Below are positions 46,921 through 58,990 of a DNA stretch of 64,000 bases, piece by piece. Position 1 is the first letter of the stretch. Each line of letters begins with the position of its first letter. The stretch is from Nymphalis io (lineage: Eukaryota > Arthropoda > Insecta > Lepidoptera > Nymphalidae), in contig NC_065898.1 in assembly GCF_905147045.1 (NCBI RefSeq), forward strand, positions 3,100,001-3,164,000, read 5' to 3'. A program made the position numbers and the translations under genes. The notes beneath the pieces were generated by a model. It saw only the letters and a program-made list of their open reading frames with translations. It did not search any database and was not told the DNA's origin.

Positions 46921-48430
46921 ACTGTCAGGAAACGTCAATGCGTTGTTTATACTATAAAAACAAATATAATTGAGTAAGAGATCTTTGTGACGTAATGTGA
47001 AGGCGCTCTAAGGCGCCGTCCTTTCGCACTAATCGGCGCTGACCCTCAATCTTCAAGTTAATCCCATCGGTTCAAAGTGTCACTTTCTTTAGCACACAAT
47101 AACAGATCAATACGGCACGTATAGACAGACGTATATATCGTTTGTAGAATTACGCAAACCGTCACTGAAAACTTTTTTTATATAGTTACCTGGATTTCTT
47201 ACATAAAAAAACCAGCATTTCCGCTACTCTCAATTTGTTTTTATTCATGGTTTGTTAATCTCTGATTGGTTAATAAAATCTTTATTTTACCCGTACGAAG
47301 CCAGGATTGGCGGCTAGCATTGATATAGATTGTGTATTGTAATAAATGCATTGTTCGTAATTATTAGAAGACTAACTATTTTGAAGTATTTAGCATAAAC
47401 TAAGTTTCCGTAGTTTCTTAACTAACGATAAGTAAGATATTCCACAAAGTACGTAATAAATAGACACTAATTAATATTCATATTGAGACTTAAGTCGCTT
47501 ATTCAAATTTGATATTTAAAATTATAAGTGGTATTAAATTTTATATCATTCTCGATTTAAAACTTATCAGTAATCATTGTTAATGTTATTGTAATGTGAT
47601 GTTCTTTTGTTTACATCTTATATTGTAACGTTATTAAATATAGGGTTAAACATATTATTTTTTTCCAATTACGGGACAACAAAGAAAAATATATAAGTCG
47701 TTCTCTTTGTAAAAAGTTTATCGTATTGTTACTATAGCAACACATAATTCTCGTTATTATAAAGACGTATGACGTATGTCATCTAAAGCGGTGAACGCTC
47801 GAAGCACATTTTTCATATATACATACAAACATACTATGTAGCCGTCCGAATATTTTATCATATTAAAGATAAACCATATCAATTAGAACTGTTTGCGTGA
47901 ATATGAAAAAATAAACAAACACAACTTACCTTTGTTATGGTTTTAGTATGACTTTTAATTTATTAGTATGGCTTTAAAAAGCATCTTGCCTGTTATAAAA
48001 AACAAAATTACACCATACATTTTTCTGCAACTTTATTAAAGCGGTGGCCATCTTGTAAATCCGCTTACAGCTATAAACAAGTCTCCATTTTCTTTCAAGT
48101 TACTTGTGTTCTTTTGAAAGTAGAGCAGGATTCTTACAGCCAGTCTCATGCACTGCCAGCTGCCTTTGTATCGTACAAGTTGTATTCAGTCTTGTTAAGC
48201 AGTAACGCTGAAAGGTGACAACATAAACAAATTGAGTCCGTAAAACTTTATATTTAAGGTTTATTATCCAATAGCATATAATTAGGTCATGACAGTTGCA
48301 AAAAGACGGTTTTCTTTTAAAAAGAATTACTTCTTTTTGAAGTGAGAGTAAATTTTTTGTTTTTTTTTTCTATTACTTAACTACAACTTATATAAATAAA
48401 TTAAAACGTTTATATTTATTAAATATTCAT
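46921..48430. other. AT-rich DNA; repeat end near 47280-47335
   Basis: The string 'cccgtacgaagccaggattggcggctagcattgatatagat' resembles the start of family C-type repeats on the minus strand. No gene. Confidence 0.4.
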
Positions 48431-48780
48431 ATTAAAAACTCTTTATATAATATTTATAAGACGAGATGGCCTAGTGTAAGAACGCGTGAATCTTAACCGA
48501 TGATCGCGGGTTCAAACCTGGTCAAGCACCACTGAATTTTCATGTGCTTAATTTGTGTTTATAATTCATCTCGTGCTTAACGGTGAAGGAAAACATCGTG
48601 AGGAAACCTGCATGTGTCTATTTTCATTGAAATTCTGCCACATGTGTATTCTACCAACCCGCATTGGAGCAGCGTGGTGGAATAAGCTCCAAACCTTCTC
48701 CTCAAAAGGGAGAGGAGGCCTTAGCCCAGCAATGGGACATTAACAGGCTGTTACTGTTTACTGTTTTATTAAAAACTCTT
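48431..48780 (+). mobile_element. SINE B, full length, 13-bp TSD
   Basis: TSD attaaaaactctt at 48431-48443 and 48768-48780. SINE head begins at about 48460 (acgagatggcctagtg), with B box gggttcaaacc, and tail ggctgttactgtttactg. Seventeen AT-rich bases lie between the left TSD and the head. Confidence 0.93.
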
Positions 48781-48881
48781 GTAATAAAAAAAATATTTGA
48801 ATTGTTCTTTTTAAAATCAGATAAATATTTTTAATATCAAACAAAAACAATAAATAAACGGCGATTGTAAAGCCGCAGCTA

Positions 48882-49530
48882 CACCTGGGAACGGGTGATT
48901 TATGCGCTAGACGTCACGTTTCCGTACGGTATGACAAAACTTTTAACATTTTTCTTTTTAGTCTCAGACAATTAAACTTGCTGCTTCCATTACTTTGAAA
49001 TAGGACATTAGTCTGAAGACGAAAGAGAAACTTCTTTGGGCGCGATTAGAGTAAAATTGCAATGTTCAATTTGAGTGCAATGTTTCTACGAGTTTAGCGA
49101 AACATGTATACGTATAAAATTGTTGCTCAATTTCATATTACGGCGGAACCTACATACAATAAGATTGTATTTTAGTTTTACTTGAATGTTAAAAAGTATA
49201 TCTATATTAATTATTATATACGCATAAAATATATATGTATAAAAGTTATTATATTGGGACTTAAAGTTAATTATATTTTCATCCCGGAAAAGTGTTTATC
49301 TATCGAGAAAATTATCTTAACCGCTGGGCATTCGGCTACTTTATCACCTCCCTGATGGTAATATAAATAAATAATCTTACAAGTTTAGCTGAATTGGTAA
49401 ATTAATCAATATATACTATCATCGTTATTTTTATATCAGTTGGAAAACGTCCACTAATAGACAAAGGCCTTCACCGAGGATTTCCACGATGGCTGATCTT
49501 GCATCCAACGGCTTCCCGCTTATATATTTA
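48882..49530. repeat. 649-bp tandem duplication, copy 1
   Basis: The unit starts cacctgggaacgggtg and ends tatatattta; it is followed directly by copy 2. The unit contains a repeat-like end at about 49428-49520 ('ggaaaacgtccactaatagac', 'gatcttgcatccaacggcttcc') resembling a lepidopteran LINE-associated repeat. No coding frame. Confidence 0.97.
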
Positions 49531-50179
49531 CACCTGGGAACGGGTGATTTATGCGCTAGACGTCACGTTTCCGTACGGTATGACAAAACTTTTAACATTT
49601 TTCTTTTTAGTCTCAGACAATTAAACTTGCTGCTTCCATTACTTTGAAATAGGACATTAGTCTGAAGACGAAAGAGAAACTTCTTTGGGCGCGATTAGAG
49701 TAAAATTGCAATGTTCAATTTGAGTGCAATGTTTCTACGAGTTTAGCGAAACATGTATACGTATAAAATTGTTGCTCAATTTCATATTACGGCGGAACCT
49801 ACATACAATAAGATTGTATTTTAGTTTTACTTGAATGTTAAAAAGTATATCTATATTAATTATTATATACGCATAAAATATATATGTATAAAAGTTATTA
49901 TATTGGGACTTAAAGTTAATTATATTTTCATCCCGGAAAAGTGTTTATCTATCGAGAAAATTATCTTAACCGCTGGGCATTCGGCTACTTTATCACCTCC
50001 CTGATGGTAATATAAATAAATAATCTTACAAGTTTAGCTGAATTGGTAAATTAATCAATATATACTATCATCGTTATTTTTATATCAGTTGGAAAACGTC
50101 CACTAATAGACAAAGGCCTTCACCGAGGATTTCCACGATGGCTGATCTTGCATCCAACGGCTTCCCGCTTATATATTTA
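49531..50179. repeat. 649-bp tandem duplication, copy 2
   Basis: I compared it line by line with copy 1 at a constant offset of 649 and saw no difference. 'ta' is present at all three unit borders, a 2-nt microhomology. Confidence 0.97.
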
Positions 50180-50252
50180 TGTTTTAGTTTAAGTGGTAGT
50201 TTTTAAACCGAAAATATAATGTAATCATTCTTATCTGAGTAGTACCTAGTAT

Positions 50253-50463
50253 TTTTTTTTTTTTTATAGAATAGGAAGGTGGACGAGCATATGGGCCACC
50301 TGATGGTAAGTGGTCACCAAACGCCCTTAGACATTGTCATTGTAAGAAATGTCAACCATCGCTTATAGCCAATGTGCCACCAACCTTGGGAACTAAGATT
50401 TTATGTCCCTTGTGCCTGTAATTACACTGGCTCACTCACCCTTCAAACCGGAACACAACAATA
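50253..50463 (-). mobile_element. Family A, young, left half of an inverted pair
   Basis: T-run then the young-subfamily sequence up to 'ggaacacaacaata', where the element normally continues for about 85 bp; instead orientation flips. Confidence 0.92.
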
Positions 50464-50612
50464 TCAAGTATTGTTGTGTTTCGGTTTGAAGGGTGACTGA
50501 GCCAATGTAACTACGAGAGACATAACATCTTAGCTCATCTTAGTACATCAAGGTTCGTATTTCAATTCACTTTGGACTCATTTGCCCGTCCACCTACCTA
50601 TTGTATAAAAAA
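50464..50612 (+). mobile_element. Family A, right half of an inverted pair
   Basis: From tattgttgtg onward the element reads on the plus strand ('cggtttgaagggtgactgagcc', 'agacataacatcttag') and ends near 50605 in an A-run after 'cctattgtata'. More diverged than the left half. Arms 50422-50463 and 50469-50510 pair with few mismatches. Confidence 0.88.
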
Positions 50613-50984
50613 AAGTTTTAATTTCGATAATCAATTTGTCTAGTAATAATGACTTTCGCATACAAAGTAAAGTGCGGTACAAGCAAATTACGAAGCAACT
50701 TGGACAGACGTAATAATGTTACATTCTCCTATTGTACTCAATCAATAAGAATAACGCTTGATTCGAGAACGATTTCAGTTATAAAAGAAAGCGTTTTACT
50801 TTAAAGCGCTTTACGCTGAAAACTAAGATTGATATTATTTATTTTCGAAACTCCTTGAAGCACACTTTCACTCAATTCAAAATACATACATTGGAATTAT
50901 AAGAAGTTTCGATTTAAAAAAGTAAAAAGTTAATTTGATCAATTATAAAACTACTTCTATATTTATGATAATATTTTTTCTGTA
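50613..50984. other. AT-rich DNA without recognisable gene
   Basis: Nothing supported. Confidence 0.4.
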
Positions 50985-51110
50985 CTAGCCGATTTCGGTC
51001 ATAACGACCATTTTCCAAGGGTACTAGCCAACTACCCGGGACATATTATAGTTCACAATTGTACAAACACACACACAGTGCTCTCTTTATTCCCTCAGTA
51101 TAATCTCAGA
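50985..51110 (-). mobile_element. Family G repeat, reverse copy
   Basis: 'ccgatttcggtcataacgacc', 'gggacatattatagttcaca', 'gtgctctctttattccctca' are the reverse of the family G pattern. Confidence 0.75.
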
Positions 51111-51114
51111 GTTA

Positions 51115-51240
51115 ATTTAGCCGGTTCTTCTCAGGTAAAGGTTATTTTTTTCGAACTGGTGGTAGTCTTTAATTAATTATTATTTGACAAAATTGTAAAC
51201 GTAAAGCTTCTATATTGAATAAAGAAATTTGAATTTATGG
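51115..51240 (+). mobile_element. Family H LINE-tail fragment
   Basis: 'ccggttcttctcaggtaaagg', 'cgaactggtggtag' and the end 'attgaataaagaaatttgaattt' form a LINE 3' UTR-like tail, as at 17940-18031. Confidence 0.6.
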
Positions 51241-51749
51241 AATGTATTAAGACATAGAATCAGAGAATGTTAAATAATTTAAAAGTATGTTTGTTCGATG
51301 TTGAATTAGTTCAGATCATTCTGTCAAATCCTTTATTAGAATCTGATAGGATGTTCCTGGAACTTTTTCTAATAGCAAAAAATAATAAGTAATGTTATAA
51401 AAATGAAGAAGGGGCAATGGGACTGACGTGCCTGGGTAGGACAAAAGTCTAAAACTAAAAAAATTGAATTTGTTCAATTGCTAGGCAAATGCTTTACGAA
51501 CGGGAAGGCTTCAACAATATGATCTAAATATATAAATGCCACGGAGAAATTAGCTCATTTTATAAATAAAACATTATTAATATATAATCCTCGATACATT
51601 CGTGACTTGAGTCACAATTGGCGACACTAAGTCCCGTTGTTAAAGCATATTGTAGGAACGCGTCGGCGGCTCCAGATAGCTGGGCTGGATTGCTCATTAC
51701 TTGAAACGATCGACCGTGCTAACTCTGCTATATCTAACCCTTCAGCTTA
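51241..51749. other. No gene
   Basis: A GC-richer patch at 51600-51725 is unassigned. Confidence 0.4.
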
Positions 51750-51885
51750 TCCACGTTGCCTTATTGCCACGATGTATAACATAAGATTAAATGATTAATA
51801 GTTTTTATACTTCTTGCAGTTCTATTGTCTATGGGCGAATATGATCACTTATTTAGGATGCCTATTTGCTAATTTGCCTGCTTAA
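51750..51885 (+). mobile_element. Family A, very old fragment
   Basis: 'gattaatagtttttatacttcttgcagttctattgtctatggg' and 'tatttgctaatttgcctg' follow the family A 3' half. Confidence 0.55.
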
Positions 51886-51978
51886 AGTAATTAAATATAA
51901 GAAAGTAACATATTAGTATTTTAGTTCGACCGACACGATAATTGTGGCAAATTTTCATCAGATACAATAATACGATTT

Positions 51979-52106
51979 TTTCTTTCACCTACGAATGAAT
52001 TATCAAAATAAATTAAGCATGTGAAAATTTAGAGGTGCCCGACCGGGTTGAACCCCCAATCCTCGTTTAACATTCACCTAATATCCTAACAACTGGGTAC
52101 GGCTCA
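51979..52106 (-). mobile_element. SINE B 5' portion
   Basis: Reverse body 'gaatgaattatcaaaataaattaagcatgtgaaaattta' and tRNA-like head with B-box complement gggttgaaccc. Confidence 0.82.
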
Positions 52107-52439
52107 AATATTGTTATACTTGTAGCTTAATTAAAAAGTCCCCGTTTACAGTGGATCCGTTTTGTTATTTCAATTATTTTTTTCTAGTGGAAAAAGTAGA
52201 TTTTCAAAGATGTTGCGCCAAACAAAGGGAAAAGTCCGCTTTGTATTCCGCAATAATTCCCCACAGTCAGTCCTGTTGATTTATTTTATTAATTAACAAA
52301 GTCGGCTTCGCATAGAAATTAAATACATATTTATATACAATTGCGTAAAATAAATATTTATAGATCTACATAGAAAATAGTTATTTGACAACTGTTATTT
52401 GACCCTACTGCTCCAAGCCTTTTTGTAAGGGTCCTTTTT

Positions 52440-52612
52440 GTAAGTTAGGAGACAAGTGCATCCGACTGCGTGTGCAGGGAAATAATGAAAATTTTCCATG
52501 ATGTTTTCTTTAAACCTTTATTAATACAAATTTGACACGTGAAAGGAAATGATGCCGTCCCGAATTTCAATCGGCTATCTTTTATTAACCACTGCGATAT
52601 CTTGGCTCTACT
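52440..52612 (-). mobile_element. SINE B, old
   Basis: 'aaaattttccatgatgttttcttt', 'gacacgtgaaa' and 'taaccactgcgatatcttggct' (head complement) remain. Confidence 0.6.
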
Positions 52613-53956
52613 CTTGGTTATTATACAAATATAGTTTTATTATCTACTAACTTCTATGTGCGGTTTTACCCGTGGGTAATTGTACTAAGTACTCGATCCC
52701 AATGGCAACGCGTAATTTTATATTGTATTAATAATTTAATATTTTTTTTGTTTTTCTAATTGTTCTGTAATTATCTCTGTGAAGTGATTTTAATGTAAAT
52801 CTTTTGAGAAAATAAATGTCTTTAATCGTAAATGAGCTATGCAATGCACGAAAATTGTTTCAAATCGGAATGTTTCTAAGATAAGCACAATTAAACAAAC
52901 AAACGAAATCTTCAATTTTATATAATAATCTATATAAGACTTCGATAAAAAATTTAGAATTTATGTTTAGGTTTCTCGTTGAGTGAGTTACTAAGTTTAT
53001 TAAATCAAATTGACAAAAAAACGTGATTAAAAAATTAATGAAAAAAGTGATAGTACAAATCTTTTGATTTTATTAATTAAATATATTTTACTTAAATATC
53101 AGCAAATCATGCTTAGCTCACCTCATGCTTGATTGGAGCTGTATGTGCAAGCAAGCGTGTCCGTGCGGAAAACAAAACGGTCTCACGCGAAAACCTCTAA
53201 GTGAGATATATCGACTTACAATTCTCAACATTCTTGTGTTACCACGAAAGATTTGGGCTATTTGAGACTCATAGCGAAAAAAAAATCTTATAGAAAATTA
53301 TGCTTTAGTTTAAAAAAAAATTAAACCTACACATCATGAGCCAATATGATCCATCCAGTGGCTAAAACACCTTAATCATACCAAATTTCATCAAAATCGT
53401 ATCAGTTTTTAGTCGTAAAAGCGTACCAGACAAATAGACTTATTACAATACAAATATTATAATCAATGTGTGGCGTAATTTGCTTTTGATTCAAATTTCT
53501 ACTATAAATTCAGTCTTGCATTTCTGATGCATTGTATAGGAAATCGCTTAATGGCTACGCTGTAGTCGATTTCCGAACGTTAATGAATTCACTTACAAAG
53601 CAATTTGCCTTTACTATTCATACATACACTCTACCGCATAAAACCAATAGTGTTTCTTAATTATTCAATTGAAATTGGTGGCTAGGTTGTATTAACTTAA
53701 ATTGTAATACGATGTTGATAATGTAACTATCTAGCTTTTGTACGTAACTTTACAATATAAACCGTTAGATAATATTTATATATACATTATTACTTGTAAA
53801 AAATAAGTATTTTAAAGATTATACAATGTAATTTTATTTCGTAGATTATCTGATTACTAGTTTTTTATATAAAAAAGGGTTAATGTAACTGGCAGTAAAT
53901 AAAAAAAAGTAAAAATGTGATGCATGCTACTTTCTTATTATACATTCTTGCATAAA
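52613..53956. other. No gene; family C relic at 53330-53460
   Basis: 'accaaatttcatcaaaatcgtatcagtttttagtcgtaaaagcgtacc' marks the relic. Remainder AT-rich. Confidence 0.45.
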
Positions 53957-54090
53957 GGAAGGTGGCGCATTGGCGATGTAAGCGATGGTTAACATTTCTT
54001 ACAATGCCGATGACTATGGGCGTTAGTGACTACTTAGCATCAGGTGGCCCATATGCTCGTCCGCACCTATTCTATATAAAAAAAGTATAG
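53957..54090 (+). mobile_element. Family A 3' half
   Basis: 'ggtggcgcattggcgatgtaag' to 'aggtggcccatatgctcgtccg' and an A-run after cctattctata. Confidence 0.9.
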
Positions 54091-54860
54091 TTGAAAAAAA
54101 ACACTATCAAAAAGAGCCAAATTCAAAACGCCAATCAATTATTTTTCTTAGAATCGAAAGATGAACTGTAACTGCAATATTTCTCCACACATTTTCTGGT
54201 AATCTTGAAAGTTTCCAAAACTGGAGGTCGAATACTGGCTTTATTTTTACACGTTTTTAAATTTGGAACCTGTTTATATTTAGATTTAAAATATAGATAA
54301 GTTATATGTATTGTTTAATCACAGCTTTTAATATAGCATTAATATTTGTATTAAAATATGATACCCTAGTGTATAATAAATGTCTCGCCATCTTGAAACA
54401 TAATTTAAAATGTTATTTTCCGTCAAACTTTCATTATACAAGAATAATTTATTATTATTCTCATGTATTTTTGAGCCGAGATAGTCCAGTAGATAAAATA
54501 CGTGGATCTTAAATTTAAAATTTAAAAGTACTCATTTTAGTTTATCTATATATAAATAGACAAAGAAAAAATAGGTCAATACCTTTGTTCCCTCCATTAG
54601 TTAACAATTTTTTTTAAGTTATACTTCTTTGAGGGCGTTGAGAGTAAAGTTTGTCGCTCTAATGGAAATGACATGTCAAAAAACGACAATACGAAGTTCG
54701 TTACGAAAGAAAACTTGATATTTCCTTAATCGTGTGTTCACTTATCAAACACTGATAATATATTGTGTATGGAAGAATTATAGTTAACTATAAAACACGT
54801 ACTACGAAGAAGTATCACTTTTAACGCACGTACATAAGTACACGCACTTTTTTTGTTTGT
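54091..54860. other. AT-rich DNA without recognisable gene
   Basis: Nothing supported. Confidence 0.4.
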
Positions 54861-54950
54861 TTTGTAGCTATAGACGAGACTGTAATTTTGCAATCTTAAA
54901 ACTTTTTTTGTAGCTATAGACGAGATGCAAATTTGCAATCTTAAAACTTT
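54861..54950. repeat. 46-bp direct tandem repeat
   Basis: tttgtagctatagacgaga starts both units (54861 and 54907); units end in gcaatcttaaaacttt and differ by a few bases. Confidence 0.93.
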
Positions 54951-54956
54951 CAGTAA

Positions 54957-55342
54957 TTATTATTTACTGGTGGTAGGGCTTTGTGTAAGCTCGTCTGGGT
55001 AGGTACCACCCGCTCTTTTTTTTTTTGGTATAGAATAGGAAGGTGAACGAGCATATGGGCCACCTGATGGTAAGTGGTCACCAAACGCCCTTAGACATTG
55101 GCATTGTAAGAAATGTCAACCATCGCTTATAGCCAATGCGCCACCAACCTTGGGAACTAAGATTTTATGTCCCTTGTGCCTGTAATTACACTGGCTCACT
55201 CATCCTTCAAACCGGAACACAACAATATCAAGTATTGCTGTTTTGCGGTAGAATATCTGATGAGTGGGTGGTACCTACCCAGACGAGCTTGCACAAAGCC
55301 CTACCACCAGTAACAAAGCCCTACCACCGGTAAATAATAATC
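54957..55342. mobile_element. Family A composite with inverted ends
   Basis: The plus-strand 5' end of one family A copy (54963-55010) is directly followed by a T-run and a complete young minus-strand copy (about 55011-55313). Then the string caaagccctaccaccggtaaataataa (55314-55340) pairs with 54957-54983. The whole has about 50-bp inverted ends. Confidence 0.88.
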
Positions 55343-57180
55343 TTGTTGTTTTCCGGTTTAAAGGATGAGTGCCAGCCAGTGAAATTAGAGCCAGCCAGCA
55401 TCCAGCATGCCCAAGAGTGAAATATTTGCAGATATTTACGTAATAACATTTAAATTTAAAGTTTAGTTTTTATAAAATTAACAAAACCTTAATACACATA
55501 TTTTACGGTACAATCAGTGCATGCAATGCGTGTTGTATGAAAATACAGTCTTCTATGTTGCCTGGTGAAAGAGTTCATTGACCCGTGACATTTCTACCAC
55601 TACCTCTAAGGAGGTTACATTAAATAAATCTGAGTTTTTGAATACAACGCACAGATACGATGCTGTAATATTTTAATATGTCATTTAGCATGTATAATAA
55701 TATTATTATTAACTACAATAAAAATTAAAAAATATATATTAACAAAGTTATAGACTAGACTAGACTAGACTTTGTATTTTATTTTATTTGTAATGCAGTA
55801 AAACATATGACGTACGTAATTATCATTTTATTAAAAAAATGTATTTACATTATGTTTTCTTTTTAAATTGAGGACGAAACATCGTTCGTTCATCGTTTTT
55901 GTACATCCATAATTAACTCTACCAGCTACAATATTCAATAAGTCCAACCTTTGTTACACGTTTGTTCAATTAAATATATAAATGAAATAAAGCATAATTC
56001 AAAGCTTTATAATAAATTGTTATTAATTATTACAACGATCATTCATAACTGTAAATAAGGGATGCCGTTTTTCGGACCCTTGCGGAAACAGCTCGACCTG
56101 ACAGATCCTTGATCCATTTATAAAGTCGACCGGATAATTTAATAAAATTATGACTGATTATCTTTCATTAACGTCATTAAGTTTTCATGCTAAGAGAAAC
56201 ACAATTTACGTAATCATTTTTCTTTTTTTAAATATTTATATACAACAGGAAAGTGTTCACATTGGCTTCCTTGTAGCGAATTAGGTTATTCCATGTATAA
56301 ACATTGGATATATAATCTGTAAAAACATTTTTAATAATTTTTTACGCTCGCGTAGCACATGAACTAAGGCATTGTCTTTTGTGCCTTTATTAACATAGAT
56401 TCCGTGCAATTATTGACATAAAATAAATTGACAATAGTTCTCAAATTAGCTTAAATGGCAAGAAAATGCACTCGATTTATCTTGAATCCTTCATACGTTA
56501 TTTATAAATTGCTCAATTGTAATATAATATGCTGTTTGTATTAATTGCTCTATATGTATAATATGATATTAACTATTTTTATTTGTTATATCGATGCATT
56601 CAGACAGACATTACGTACGTTTTATCGTCTTCGATAAATTCTGTGCTATATTAATTTTGATTTCGTTTTAAAAAGAAATTGCCTAATTAATTTTTACTGT
56701 AACTATAAAAGCTGGAAAAAACAACTCGGTACAATTAGATTAAGAAATAATATTACGCGTGTTATATAAATTAGATTGGCGCGAAAAAATACTCTGGTTC
56801 GCTATCTACTTATAATTTACTATACGAAACGTAAACCCGAAAAAATACTGTGTTTTATGCTTACGAACACAAAATAAAAAAAATATTCGTGTACAAGTAT
56901 TGTATAAGCTATTTAGTAAATATACAATTTTTTATTTGTAATAAGATTTTGATGACCTTTGCCTGGCGTCTGGAGCGAAACATTTGTCGACGCCTACCCT
57001 CTTTCTACTCCCACGCTTAACGAATATTTAAAAAGAAAAACAATTTATAAATAGAAACTTATAAGAAATTACAAAAGAAACGTTTTTAACAAAGATTTAA
57101 TATAAATAAGGTACGTAACACATCATCGCAAATATGACAACTTTATAGAGGCGTTTGACATGAATGAAAATGTAAAGGTG
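55343..57180. other. AT-rich DNA without recognisable gene
   Basis: The first about 40 bases ('ttgttgttttccggtttaaaggatgagtg') continue a plus-strand family A remnant. A (TAGAC)4 run is at 55751-55770. No coding region supported. Confidence 0.45.
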
Positions 57181-57181
57181 C

Positions 57182-57448
57182 GTTTACACTGTTACAATTC
57201 TTGGTAAATTCCGTGTTGACGAGTCTGCGCTATTTAGAAAATGGACAACTTTTGTTTCCATTTTGTTCTCTATTATTTTTGTACCAAATGTGTTCAAACT
57301 TTTGTTACCAATGCCTCTTGACAAATATCCAAAAGTTACTAAGCTTCCTTATGTGGAGTCTCAGCTTTACGATGACAATTTATTACAGCCGTATGAGGGG
57401 TTTTGTCAGTTTCATCAAACCAGCGAGTCTGCTTTATGTAATATATAA
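57182..57448 (+). other. Unassigned open stretch, possible old coding fragment
   Basis: An open frame of about 88 codons (no required ATG; first ATG at 57263) with mixed composition: an N-terminal acidic/basic part (GKFRVDESALFRKW), a hydrophobic stretch (TFVSILFSIIFVPNVFKLLL) and a polar C-terminal part (YDDNLLQPYEGFCQFHQTSE). A second plus frame (57201-57464) is open over the same bases. I do not recognise a family. It could be an exon or transposon remnant, or chance. No splice sites were established. Confidence 0.25.
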
Positions 57449-57630
57449 TAGTGTCGGAATTTGATGAGGTCCTGTATATATATTATAGTTATTTTTTTAT
57501 TTATACGGGAAGATAGAGGAAAAAATTGGCCGCATGGATTACAATTGTAAGGGCACGTAAATGTTGGCACTGAACGAAAATATCATTACTTAAAAATTAA
57601 AAATTATTTAGACCATGAATGTAATACAAC

Positions 57631-57670
57631 CTCACACACACACTCACACACACACACACACACATACACA
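57631..57670. repeat. (CA)n microsatellite
   Basis: Interrupted CA run with CTCA and CATA units. Confidence 0.95.
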
Positions 57671-58879
57671 ATGTCTAATTGAAATGAAGGGTACAAAGTT
57701 TGTTAAAATTGAAATAGTAATACTAGTCTTAGCTTTTAGAATGTAATTCGAGAACATTAATTATATTACTATTATATTACTCTGATTGAAATCGCGATTA
57801 TTACTTTCATTTTTGAGAAATTTTTTGACTTTGGTTTTAAAATAAATAATTATTATTTATTAAAATTTTATTGTAATTAATGAAATCTTAACTATATTTT
57901 AGACAATAAAATTACCTAAAAATAAAACTATAAAAATGCTTAGGAATATTTTTGAACATAAAACATATTCCTCATATGTATAATTCAATATAAAATAACA
58001 TAAAAATAAAGAAAAAAACCATCATCTATGAAGAATCGCTTTTTACTGAAAATGTTATGTAATATTAAAGAAATGAGCAAACAAAGTAGCTTGTAAAAGG
58101 AATATATTATACTTTTTATAATTTGTACTATCTTTTCTCGTTGCTATATTTATCAAGTTTCTTTTGCATCGCACCACGAGAGTTGAGGTTGTTTTTTAAT
58201 TGTTCACTGCGAAAGAAACAAAGATGTTGCTCTTTCCAGCTTCGTAAATTGTAAAAAGTTTATTATTTTTTTATTTTATTTTTACGCAAAATTTATTTTA
58301 AAAAATAAATATTTTATATTGAACAGAATATTCATTTTAGTTGAAGTATTTTATTACAATTTTAATTCTTCACTTTGAATGACATCACTTCAGCATAATT
58401 AACGTAACGTAGCCTTTCAATAGACAAATAGATAGAATGACACGTGGGCGATGTTGCGAGAAATAGTATTGCAGTATGAGGGATTCCATTCGAAGCGGAT
58501 GAAATATTTTAGTATGACGAATAGCGAAATTGACAACCAAGGTACGACAGCAATTTTTTCAATCAAATATTTCTAAACACGTATACACATGCGCACATTT
58601 TATGCTATTATATAAGAAGAGATTGTGTGTGCTTGAGTGCTTTAATATTGGGATCTAGCGTTTCAATTTGAAAAATCTGACTTTAAAGAGCATATTTATT
58701 GAAAAAGCCTATATATACGTCTGAAGATCATGCTACGATTCAAGGTGGGGGGAGAGGAGCAGCTGGTTTGCCTCGGTGCAGCCCCGAATTTATGCCTAGG
58801 CCTACAAGGCACCAGCGCCTGCCTCGATGTTGTAGCTGCACTATTCAAATCAAATCAAAATGATGTCCTGAAATAAGGA
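57671..58879. other. No gene; GC-richer repeat-like patch at 58741-58815
   Basis: The patch reads 'gtgcagccccgaatttatgcctaggcctacaaggcaccagcgcc' and may be a transposon end; not classified. Confidence 0.35.
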
Positions 58880-58990
58880 AATTCTCAAAGGAAACTGACC
58901 AAATGCGCAGGGTATATTATAGATCACAAGTGCATGCAAACACACACGCACTCTCTATTTCTTCATTCTAATAATGAGGGTTTGGATAAG
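58880..58990 (-). mobile_element. Family G repeat, reverse copy
   Basis: 'gaccaaatgcgcagggtatattatagatcacaagtgc' and 'cgcactctctatttcttca' match the family G reverse pattern. Confidence 0.75.

Noticed and set aside
48555..48743. Recurrent open frame in SINE B (also at 16662-16874 and 45329-45541)
   Set aside because: It lies wholly within the SINE body, in a non-coding pol III element, and is broken in other copies.
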